Source: Anaerolineaceae bacterium (lineage in GTDB: Bacteria; Chloroflexota; Anaerolineae; Anaerolineales; Anaerolineaceae). Taken from it: 6,650 nt of DNA. Position numbers and translations under genes: made by a program. The stretch is from NCBI GenBank assembly GCA_014860845.1, contig JACZIY010000045.1, positions 1 through 6,650 on the forward strand. Direction: 5' to 3'. Positions 1-5,703 of the stretch are shown here, one piece after another. How positions within the stretch are numbered: the stretch's first letter is position 1; each line of letters starts with the position of its first letter. The notes beneath the pieces were generated by a model, which was given only the letters and a program-made list of their open reading frames with translations, made no database searches and was not told where the DNA came from.

Positions 1-621
1 CCAGGGAGCTTGGGTAATTGATTTGATGATCATCCGGCCGATATTACGCTGTTGACAGGCTTCGATCAACGCCATGGCATCCTTGCGATACGCCTCCTGC
101 CCCATCAGACCATAATTGAGCGGAAACATAACCGTATCAAAATCAAAGCGATCAATTGCCTGCAAAAACAATCGTGGTGTCTGCATTCCATGACCTGTTA
201 TTCCTAAATAATTCGTCAATCCTTCCTCTTTGGCTTTAATTAATGTTTCAATCGCACCGCCTTTTTGTAAGACAGCATCCAACTCTTCCTGTGAAGTGAT
301 CGCGTGGATTTGATAAAGATCAAGTTGTTGCACCTGCAAACGTTTTAAAGAGGTCTGCAAATCTTTCCAGGAAGCTTCAGCTGTGCGTTCCATCGTTTTA
401 CAACCCAAAAAGAAGCGTTCTCTTTCACGTTTTAACCAGGGTCCAATACGTTCCTCAGCCATCCCATATTGAGGAGCTACATCAATATGGTTAACACCAG
501 CCGCAATGACCTGTTCCATGACGGTATCTGCCAACGATTGGGTTATATCCCAAAAAGCTGCCCCGCCAAAGATTGCCACTGTGGACAAATGTCCCGTTCT
601 GCCTAATTCTCTTTTTTGCAT
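1..621 (-). CDS. Aldo/keto reductase, C-terminus cut by the left edge
   Basis: The first 207 residues of an NAD(P)H-dependent aldo/keto reductase are present, and the frame is open to the window edge. The protein starts MQKRELGRTG, the usual opening of the family. The whole catalytic tetrad is visible: Asp47 (in HIDVAPQYG), Tyr52, Lys75 (in LGCKT) and His106 (in LYQIHA). Family members are normally about 300 residues, so roughly 90-110 residues are missing, including the C-terminal cofactor-binding loop; cofactor preference cannot be judged. The ATG is supported by a strong GGGAGGA Shine-Dalgarno 5-6 bases upstream. The gene lies 22 bp after the HAD phosphatase gene on the same strand and is probably the third or later gene of that operon. 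It should be a cytosolic (beta/alpha)8-barrel oxidoreductase acting on aldehydes or ketones. The substrate is unknown. The family call is secure. Confidence 0.93.
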   Translation of the reverse strand, partial: MQKRELGRTGHLSTVAIFGGAAFWDITQSLADTVMEQVIAAGVNHIDVAPQYGMAEERIGPWLKRERERFFLGCKTMERTAEASWKDLQTSLKRLQVQQLDLYQIHAITSQEELDAVLQKGGAIETLIKAKEEGLTNYLGITGHGMQTPRLFLQAIDRFDFDTVMFPLNYGLMGQEAYRKDAMALIEACQQRNIGRMIIKSITQAPW

Positions 622-624
622 GTG

Positions 625-632
625 TTCCTCCC
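625..632 (-). promoter_or_regulatory. Ribosome binding site of the aldo/keto reductase gene
   Basis: On the minus strand GGGAGGAA lies just before the ATG at 621. It is a near-perfect anti-16S match at normal spacing, and it sits in the 22-bp gap after the HAD gene stop. It fixes the start of the aldo/keto reductase and shows independent ribosome entry inside the operon. Confidence 0.75.
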
Positions 633-643
633 AAAAAACGTTT

Positions 644-1447
644 TTAGATTTTGATTAATCGATACAAGTGTTCCAGATTTTCAACCACCAGATCGGGTTG
701 AAAAGGAGATTGGTGTATATCATCTGCTTTTGTCTCTCCGCTCAACACCAGCACAGTGGTCAACCCCGCCTGTCCCAGCGCAATGTCAGTATACAATCGG
801 TCTCCCACCATGCAAATTTGGTCGGCAGGCAACCCCAAGCGTCGCACCAATGCACTAACCACTTGAGGATTGGGTTTACCGATCACATAGTCCGGGTTTC
901 GACCAGTGGAGGCAGCTACGAAGGCGATCATCGCTCCAATATCCGGCATGACACCATTTTCCAGTGGACAATTGATATCCGGGTGGGTGGCAAAGTACGT
1001 CAAGCCGGCACGCACCTCGTCACACAAACGCCATAATTTCTCATAAGTCAGGGTCGTGTCAAATCCCAGCACCAATGCCTGGGGGTGTTCTGTGGTCAGA
1101 TTAAATCCATGAGCGGTGAATTCTTCTTCCAATGCGGGTGTCCCAAACAGATCAATCCGTTGGACATGTGGAAATTGCTCCCGCAGGAAATGTGCGGTCG
1201 CCTCACCGGAGGTAAAAATCATGCTAGCATCCACATTCAGTCCCAGCCGGTTGAGTTTCTCCGCATATAAACCACGATGTTTGGATGAATTATTGGTAAG
1301 AAACAAAAATGGGATTTGTGAAACCCTCAAATATTCCACCAACTCAATCGCACCAGGTAACAATCTATCACTCAGGAAGATTGTGCCATCCATGTCCAGC
1401 ACAAAAGCCTTAATCCCGGATAATAATTCGTATGAAGTTTGCTTCAT
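644..1447 (-). CDS. HAD-IIA family (NagD-like) phosphatase
   Basis: A 267-residue cytosolic haloacid-dehalogenase-superfamily hydrolase, expected to be a Mg2+-dependent phosphatase of sugar phosphates or nucleotides. All four HAD motifs are visible: motif I DMDGT with nucleophile Asp18 and general acid Asp20; motif II LTNNSS with Thr51; motif III Lys191 in IGKPNP; motif IV VGDRLYTDI with Asp216 and Asp221. The roughly 110-residue insert between motifs II and III is the C2 cap, and with the TNNSS and GKPNP signatures it places the protein in subfamily IIA (NagD, p-nitrophenyl phosphatase and relatives). Length is typical. The frame stays open upstream to 1546, but that stretch is the end of the preceding gene read in another frame. 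I chose the ATG at 1447, which has GAGGA about 10 bases upstream and begins 13 bp after the zinc-ribbon gene stop. Substrate cannot be deduced. Confidence 0.93.
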   Translation of the reverse strand: MKQTSYELLSGIKAFVLDMDGTIFLSDRLLPGAIELVEYLRVSQIPFLFLTNNSSKHRGLYAEKLNRLGLNVDASMIFTSGEATAHFLREQFPHVQRIDLFGTPALEEEFTAHGFNLTTEHPQALVLGFDTTLTYEKLWRLCDEVRAGLTYFATHPDINCPLENGVMPDIGAMIAFVAASTGRNPDYVIGKPNPQVVSALVRRLGLPADQICMVGDRLYTDIALGQAGLTTVLVLSGETKADDIHQSPFQPDLVVENLEHLYRLIKI

Positions 1448-1456
1448 TGATTCGCT

Positions 1457-1462
1457 TTCCTC
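1457..1462 (-). promoter_or_regulatory. Shine-Dalgarno overlapping the upstream stop codon
   Basis: On the minus strand GAGGAA is the ribosome binding site for the HAD gene, with the ATG at 1447 about 10 bases away. Its first two bases are the last two bases of the TGA stop (1463-1461) of the zinc-ribbon gene. This decides the HAD start and suggests that terminating ribosomes reinitiate there. Confidence 0.65.
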
Positions 1463-2762
1463 AATCGATCCAGCGCAACATCTTCGAAAGCCAGTTATTC
1501 TTGTCATCATCCTGATAAGTGCTGAATAGCTTGCCATTCTGCCCATTGATCATCACCGGGAATCGTTCTGCGCCTAATACCAGCATGGCGCTCCATACCG
1601 GAACCAGCACCAGTTTGTATTGTTCAACGGTTACACGGCTGGTATTTAGCGCCAAATTGCGGATCGGTTGAAAATTCACATCCTTTAAATATTGACGCTC
1701 CGCTTCCAATGCCACTTTGCGCGCACTGATTGCAGCATCGCCGGCTGGCACACCATAGCTTTCCGCCATCCAATTGACCAGATATTGATAATCAAATGAC
1801 ACCATCGCATCAAAATCGTAACTGTTCATCAAGTCCTTCATCAACCGCGGGCATTTGCGTGTGGCAGGTACACGAATATCGTCATAATAGATCGCTTTGG
1901 TGCTACTTTGGGGATACCACTCACGATTCTCCCTAATTTCCAATTGCCAATCGATGAATCCACCTATATCAAAAGTCCAGATTGGTAAATAGATACCCTG
2001 TAAGGCTTCAAACTTACCTTCACCTGCATCATGTTTTGTACTCCACCAACCAAGCTGGGTTTGAAATGCCTGGCTTTCTGAAATTTGAAAAGGAATCACT
2101 GCCCCTGGTAACAGGATTTCTCTCTCCTCTTTTTGCACCACCGTATAATTGGATTCACAAAATGGGCATTGCCAGCTGAGTTGTTGCTCAGGAATGATGA
2201 ATTCTGCGCCACAACCTGAGCACAGAGATATCTGGGTGTTGACCGCTTTGGAATGCCCCTGGCCGGTAGCCAGGGAGATGAAAAAATTGGTCTCTTCAAT
2301 CTGGTTACCGGATTTTCCCCGCAAAGACTTGACTTCGCAATTTTCACACACCAACGATTGTCCATCCGGAGCAAAAATCATGCGGCCACCACATTGAGGA
2401 CAGATAAATCGCTCCAGGTCATTGGCGGTAACCTGCTGGGAAATTTGACCAGGTAGGTGGTCGGGATCAACTATTTTTTCAGGCTGTAGTTCTCCGTTCA
2501 GAATCGCCAGCTGACGGCGAGCCCGTCCTTCGGTCGGATCCATTGCCAGAATCTTTTCAATCCAATCTCGTTGTTCCGTTTCGGATGGAGAGACCATACT
2601 TAAATAATACATGGCATCGATTTGTTCTTTAACAGGCGGATTCTGATATAAATAGCGTTCCAGATAGCGATACGCCAGTTGTTTTTCACCCACTTTGGCG
2701 GAAGCGATACCATGTACCAACAAATCTCTTGAATGGGGGCTATAGCTGATAGGTTTTTTCAT
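1461..2762 (-). CDS. TPR-like/double zinc-ribbon protein of unknown function
   Basis: A 433-residue soluble protein with no signal peptide or membrane helix. Residues about 10-88 form two to three TPR-like helical repeats (for example AYRYLERYLYQNP and WIEKILAMDPTEGRARRQL). Two zinc ribbons follow: C121-C124/C139-C142 (CPQCGG, CENC) and C181-C184/C199-C202 (CSGCG, CPFC). The C-terminal 220 residues carry the pattern LLPGAVIPFQIS, GIYLPIWTFD, YYDDIRVPA and LVLVPVWSAM. I recognise this from bacterial zinc-ribbon proteins often mislabelled as PriA-like or primosomal proteins. The helicase motifs of PriA are absent. Function is unknown; the ribbons suggest protein or nucleic-acid contact. The N-terminal TPR extension makes it longer than the usual zinc-ribbon-only members (about 330-370 residues, from memory). 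The ATG at 2762 is preceded by a modest GAGAG. It appears to lead the operon with the HAD and aldo/keto reductase genes. Confidence 0.85.
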   Translation of the reverse strand: MKKPISYSPHSRDLLVHGIASAKVGEKQLAYRYLERYLYQNPPVKEQIDAMYYLSMVSPSETEQRDWIEKILAMDPTEGRARRQLAILNGELQPEKIVDPDHLPGQISQQVTANDLERFICPQCGGRMIFAPDGQSLVCENCEVKSLRGKSGNQIEETNFFISLATGQGHSKAVNTQISLCSGCGAEFIIPEQQLSWQCPFCESNYTVVQKEEREILLPGAVIPFQISESQAFQTQLGWWSTKHDAGEGKFEALQGIYLPIWTFDIGGFIDWQLEIRENREWYPQSSTKAIYYDDIRVPATRKCPRLMKDLMNSYDFDAMVSFDYQYLVNWMAESYGVPAGDAAISARKVALEAERQYLKDVNFQPIRNLALNTSRVTVEQYKLVLVPVWSAMLVLGAERFPVMINGQNGKLFSTYQDDDKNNWLSKMLRWID

Positions 2763-2770
2763 TTTTTATC

Positions 2771-2824
2771 TCTCAGGAAATGTTTTTTGATAATTAATTG
2801 TATCAATCTTTCTGAGAAAACATT
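2771..2824. repeat. Nested inverted repeats upstream of the zinc-ribbon gene
   Basis: In the leader of the 1461-2762 gene, TTGATA (2787-2792) and TATCAA (2801-2806) form an inverted repeat with an 8-base AT-rich centre. Outside it, TCTCAG (2771-2776) pairs with CTGAGA (2812-2817), or alternatively AATGTTTT (2779-2786) pairs with AAAACATT (2817-2824). In minus-strand RNA the outer arm covers the weak GAGAG ribosome binding site, so the structure could restrain translation. The inner palindrome could instead be a protein-binding site. No run of U follows at the right place for a strong intrinsic terminator. Function is inferred. Confidence 0.35.
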
Positions 2825-2836
2825 GAAAACGAGATT

Positions 2837-2850
2837 TGCTTTATACCAAA
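2837..2850. repeat. Direct repeat, left copy, at the 3' end of the chrA remnant
   Basis: TGCTTTATACCAAA matches TGCTTTTATACCAAA at 3069-3083 except for one extra T. The copy overlaps the stop codon of the chromate-transporter remnant. On the minus strand it reads TTTGGTATAAAGCA, which also resembles an extended -10 element (TGGTATAAA). It may therefore be a short recombination scar or part of a promoter for the zinc-ribbon gene. Confidence 0.5.
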
Positions 2851-3065
2851 GCTGATACCAACCCAATGATGCCTCCCCCCAGTATCAACCAGGTTGAATT
2901 AACGCGATAGCGGATTAACAAAATCGCAGAAATTAATCCGATAATAATCGTGAGTGGATCAGTCAGAGAGGAACGTCCCAGTTGCATCAGAACTGCTGCC
3001 ATCAGACCCAGTTTTAGGAAAAGAAAAATCACTTCTTTTAGTCGTTCTGTAGGAAGGGTTTTAGG
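2841..3065 (-). pseudogene. Internally deleted chromate transporter (chrA) remnant
   Basis: The open frame from 3065 to the TAA at 2841 holds about 74 codons. The last 50 or so residues (LGRSSLTDPLTI, then LLIRYRVNSTWLILGGG) look like the C-terminal two membrane helices of ChrA-family chromate/anion transporters. The segment before them (PTERLKEVIFLFLKLG) resembles the very N-terminus of the same family, normally followed by a conserved FGGP motif that is missing here. The two ends are joined in frame near LKLG/LMAAV, so the middle of the protein has apparently been lost. No ATG is available: the only plausible initiator is GTG at 3032, without a clear Shine-Dalgarno. ChrA proteins are normally about 190 or about 400 residues. 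I call it a decayed gene. A small two- to three-helix membrane protein cannot be excluded, because the frame has no internal stop. The N-terminal match is short and less sure than the C-terminal one. Confidence 0.6.
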
Positions 3066-3068
3066 TTA

Positions 3069-3083
3069 TGCTTTTATACCAAA
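3069..3083. repeat. Direct repeat, right copy, upstream of the chrA remnant
   Basis: TGCTTTTATACCAAA is the near-identical partner of 2837-2850, with one base inserted. It lies between the stop codon of the DUF3160 gene (3085) and the open frame of the chrA remnant. The two copies bound the remnant almost exactly, 232 bp apart. On the minus strand it also reads as TGGTATAAA, a possible extended -10. Confidence 0.5.
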
Positions 3084-3084
3084 A

Positions 3085-5565
3085 TTAAAAAGATCGGCGG
3101 TACCAGGTTTGATTTTCCAGAATCCAGCCTTCCATATCCTCGTTAAAAATTCGCACCTTCCACCAGGTCTCTCTGCCAACTAATTCAGGTCCTTCGATAA
3201 TTTCGAAATAAGTATCCGTCTCAAGCGTTATTGTTACTTGCGCTGTTCGCGAGGGTTCTGCCCGCAGGTTCAAGGGTGGATCACCACCCTCTTCTGTGAC
3301 CACATACACATCCCCCATCCGGAATGCCAACTCATCCACAACCCTGCCACCCGGCATCATAAAATTGACTGTCCAAGCAGGTGAACGCGGTGGATCCTGC
3401 TGCAGCATTTCGCGCCAGGCTTCATCGGTTAACCGCTCTTCCCGCGGTTGGATAAACTCATAATAACTGAGCGCACCTCCCTGAGCGATGTAGGTCTCAC
3501 CATTGATCGGAACAGCTACATAAATCCGGTTCAATAAACCAACCCCAACCTCCATGATCTCGTTTTCAAATCCAGAGACCGCAGCGATGATCGGAATCGG
3601 ATCAGGTTTCATCGATTCCCCCATGTATCCCAGCGGATCCACACATTCTTTATATTCCAGGCAGGCAGTGATGCGATAATAATCATCCTCATAGAGAGAC
3701 TCTCCGCGCAGTTCACGTTCAGCGATCGCTCCAAGATTCTCCATTTTTTCACCCAACTGCATCAAATGGTTTAGATATTCCTGTAAACCCGGTTGACCAG
3801 TAAATTCAGATTGCACCCAATTTCGATTCTGCCAATCGAAGATGGTTGCGCTCAAGCCATCGTACAACGTCCGGCTGGCAAACGCCATCCGATAAAAAAC
3901 ATTGGGATTGGGCTCTACATATGCCGGAGCAGGCCCGGAAACCGGCGGACCACCCCCACCAAGCCCTTCCGGCATTTTTGCATACAGAATCGTATCATGT
4001 TTCAACTCAGCCCAACTGGAAAGCATGCTGTTGATATCCTTATAAATCCAGGCAGGAGATTGCATAAAAGCCGGGAAAGCAGTTCCTTTGGGCTCAATCT
4101 GTGACAGGAAGGCAAATTGCCAGGTAGAATAAAATCGCTCTGTCCAGAATTCCTCAGGAAGCTTGTTAACGAAATTCTGCATTTTATCGAGTTGTTCCAG
4201 GTAATTCGGATAGCGTGTCTCACCGGATATTGCCAGGCTTTTTTCAGCTTCAATGGATCCATACGCAGCAACCAGATCCAACCCTTTAGGAAAGGCTCGC
4301 CGCTCGACTTTATCGGTAATTAATTGTTGAAATATAAATCCATCCAGTGTGAAGCGTTGACCCATGAAGCGCCAATCACGCTCATATTCCATCTCCATAG
4401 TGGTATCCTGAAATGTGGAGTTGATTTGCGGTGCTGGCAATTCTTCCACGCGAGAGAGAAATTCCTGCCATTTTTCTTCATCCTGCAACAACTCCAGATA
4501 AATATCCGAGCCATATATGCTTTCCATCAATGCATTGAGTTCAAGCGGACCCGGATCATCAGACGGACCAACGATGAAATCCAGCACTTCGTGAATAGAC
4601 AGCCAGACTTTATAGGCTGGCACCCCTTCCTGTTTGGATTCTCGCAAAGCCAGGGTGATCAGCAAAGGCGCTTTACTGGGAGATGATTGGTTTCCCAAAT
4701 CACGCAAGTTGAAAGCTACGCGGCCCAGCCAGGTCATTCCACGAAAATAATGCTGGAGTTCAGGACTGCTGGTGTAATGACCTACCGGGCGATAAGCAGT
4801 GTAATCATCAATTAATCCCGGAATTAATGCGGATTCCTCTTTTCCGGCTTCTGCTGTAATCTGATCCAATTGTTCAGCAATCATTGCCACTACCTCGTTG
4901 GGCAGCGGGTATTCTGGTGAAAATAGTTTCAGGGCAACAGCCAGATAATTGCGTGCCAGCAGGGCGTCCGCTTCCAAACTATTTCCCTGACTGGACTGAT
5001 AATATCCATCCACCTTGAGATATACTGTTTCCAATAGCTTGATCATGATCGGGCGTAGCGCTTCCTTTTCCAAAGCTTCTAAAAGATCATTAAAGCTCAC
5101 GTGCAGGGCATGATACACTGCATCGGTGGTCAGGAAGTATGGTTGCCCCTGCTCTTTGGCTACCGAATAGCGGACATCTTTAAATTGCTTCTCCTGGCTG
5201 TCTATCACGATAAAACCATTTTGTGCCAGAAAAACCTGCTGATCAACCGTCAGACCACTGATCACTTCCCGATTCTGGATACTGCTTAATACCACGGGCA
5301 ACTTGCTATACGGATTGACATCACCACCCGGATCATAAACAGACATCGGCATCATGGTCAGGTTTTGCCAGGAAGTGGTGCTAAAATCCACGGGTTCAGA
5401 GACAGGTCTGGCGGTCACTATTACGCCTGGAGTGGAAGAGGCAGAAGGCATAGGAGTGTCTTCTTCTGGAGAAATGCCAGGGGTTGGTACCACGGAAGGC
5501 ACAAACATTTGGCAGCCAGCCACCAAAAAGATCAAAAACAGCAACAACCATTTTTTCACTTGCAT
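3085..5565 (-). CDS. DUF3160 lipoprotein with C-terminal SH3 domain
   Basis: An 826-residue exported lipoprotein. Residues 3-18 are a type II signal peptide: KK, a hydrophobic core, and lipobox LVAGC with Cys18 as the lipidated residue. A Pro/Ser/Thr-rich tether (about 23-55) follows. Residues about 100-720 match the DUF3160 family, with landmarks LTVDQQVFLAQNGFIV (105-120), YFLTTDAVYHALHVSFNDLL (143-162), SWAELKHDTILYAK (517-530), a Gly/Pro patch (534-547) and YVEPNP (549-554). Residues about 749-824 form a bacterial SH3 (SH3b) domain (LNLRAEPS, WWKVR, EGWI), which in other proteins binds cell-wall peptides. Only two cysteines follow the lipid Cys (C635, C641), a possible disulfide. The role is unknown; an anchored cell-surface protein is the best inference. 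GGAGGT lies only 3-4 bases before the ATG, so the in-frame GTG at codon 3 (5559) could be the true start. Domain call secure, function not. Confidence 0.92.
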   Translation of the reverse strand: MQVKKWLLLFLIFLVAGCQMFVPSVVPTPGISPEEDTPMPSASSTPGVIVTARPVSEPVDFSTTSWQNLTMMPMSVYDPGGDVNPYSKLPVVLSSIQNREVISGLTVDQQVFLAQNGFIVIDSQEKQFKDVRYSVAKEQGQPYFLTTDAVYHALHVSFNDLLEALEKEALRPIMIKLLETVYLKVDGYYQSSQGNSLEADALLARNYLAVALKLFSPEYPLPNEVVAMIAEQLDQITAEAGKEESALIPGLIDDYTAYRPVGHYTSSPELQHYFRGMTWLGRVAFNLRDLGNQSSPSKAPLLITLALRESKQEGVPAYKVWLSIHEVLDFIVGPSDDPGPLELNALMESIYGSDIYLELLQDEEKWQEFLSRVEELPAPQINSTFQDTTMEMEYERDWRFMGQRFTLDGFIFQQLITDKVERRAFPKGLDLVAAYGSIEAEKSLAISGETRYPNYLEQLDKMQNFVNKLPEEFWTERFYSTWQFAFLSQIEPKGTAFPAFMQSPAWIYKDINSMLSSWAELKHDTILYAKMPEGLGGGGPPVSGPAPAYVEPNPNVFYRMAFASRTLYDGLSATIFDWQNRNWVQSEFTGQPGLQEYLNHLMQLGEKMENLGAIAERELRGESLYEDDYYRITACLEYKECVDPLGYMGESMKPDPIPIIAAVSGFENEIMEVGVGLLNRIYVAVPINGETYIAQGGALSYYEFIQPREERLTDEAWREMLQQDPPRSPAWTVNFMMPGGRVVDELAFRMGDVYVVTEEGGDPPLNLRAEPSRTAQVTITLETDTYFEIIEGPELVGRETWWKVRIFNEDMEGWILENQTWYRRSF

Positions 5566-5568
5566 AAT

Positions 5569-5574
5569 ACCTCC
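5569..5574 (-). promoter_or_regulatory. Ribosome binding site of the DUF3160 gene, unusually close to ATG
   Basis: On the minus strand GGAGGT is a perfect Shine-Dalgarno, but only ATT separates it from the ATG at 5565. The GTG at 5559 (codon 3 of the annotated protein) lies about 9 bases away, a more usual spacing, and would give a signal peptide starting (M)KKW. The choice changes only two residues. Confidence 0.6.
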
Positions 5575-5598
5575 AGATATTTGAATCCTTTTTAAAAG

Positions 5599-5604
5599 AT
5601 TATA
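5599..5604 (-). promoter_or_regulatory. Probable -10 box for the DUF3160 gene
   Basis: The minus strand reads TATAAT, a perfect sigma-70 -10 hexamer, at a distance that predicts a leader of about 25-30 bases before the ATG at 5565. No good TTGACA lies 16-18 bases upstream (ACAACG at 17 bases). The promoter is therefore either weak or activator dependent. Confidence 0.5.
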
Positions 5605-5611
5605 GCGAATT

Positions 5612-5621
5612 CTGTTAACAG
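5612..5621. promoter_or_regulatory. 10-bp palindrome CTGTTAACAG, candidate operator
   Basis: CTGTTAACAG is a perfect palindrome located in the spacer between the -10 box (5599-5604) and the expected -35 of the minus-strand promoter, within the divergent intergenic region. A repressor bound here would block that promoter and might affect the opposite one. Only position and symmetry support this; no regulator is encoded in the window. Confidence 0.3.
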
Positions 5622-5623
5622 CG

Positions 5624-5652
5624 TTGTGTTGTTGTTCAGGAAATTCATACTT
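5624..5652 (+). promoter_or_regulatory. Weak promoter candidate for the DUF3592 gene
   Basis: TTGTGT (5624-5629), a 17-base spacer and CATACT (5647-5652) loosely match sigma-70 elements (3/6 and 4/6). Transcription would begin near 5659, just where the leader hairpin starts. An alternative is TTGCTT (5651-5656) with TACCAT (5675-5680). Neither is strong. Confidence 0.22.
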
Positions 5653-5659
5653 GCTTTTT

Positions 5660-5703
5660 AAGGTTGTTTTTTGTTACCATAAACCTGAGAGGTAAAAAAC
5701 CTT
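5660..5703 (+). promoter_or_regulatory. Possible leader hairpin directly before the DUF3592 start
   Basis: AAGGTT (5660-5665) pairs with AACCTT (5698-5703). The stem can continue, with small bulges, through U-A pairs to ACC (5676-5678) with GGT (5691-5693), leaving a loop of about 12 bases. The ribosome binding site GAGAGGT (5687-5693) lies in the loop and upper stem, and the ATG at 5704 follows the last paired base. This could modulate translation initiation. It is read by eye, without an energy calculation. Confidence 0.3.

Noticed and set aside
634..645. 12-bp palindrome AAAAACGTTTTT between the HAD and aldo/keto reductase genes
   Set aside because: It has no loop and only AT-rich arms, so it cannot form a stable terminator hairpin, and the genes are otherwise operon-like.
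668..1529. Plus-strand open frames opposite the HAD gene
   Set aside because: They are antisense to a gene with all catalytic motifs, have no recognisable domain, and have no convincing ribosome binding sites.
1448..1546. In-frame upstream extension of the HAD gene by 33 codons, starting MGRMASY
   Set aside because: It overlaps the end of the zinc-ribbon gene, lacks HAD-family similarity, and the ATG at 1447 has its own Shine-Dalgarno just after the preceding stop.
2096..2374. Minus-strand 92-codon frame inside the zinc-ribbon gene
   Set aside because: It is a frame-shifted reading of the zinc-ribbon region; the cysteine pairs are only intact in the long frame.
3942..3966. G-rich tract on the minus strand as a possible quadruplex
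   Set aside because: It encodes the Gly/Pro patch of the DUF3160 domain and lacks four regular G-runs.
3793..4686. Plus- and minus-strand open frames inside the DUF3160 gene
   Set aside because: All are shadows of the 826-residue lipoprotein; their translations show no family features.
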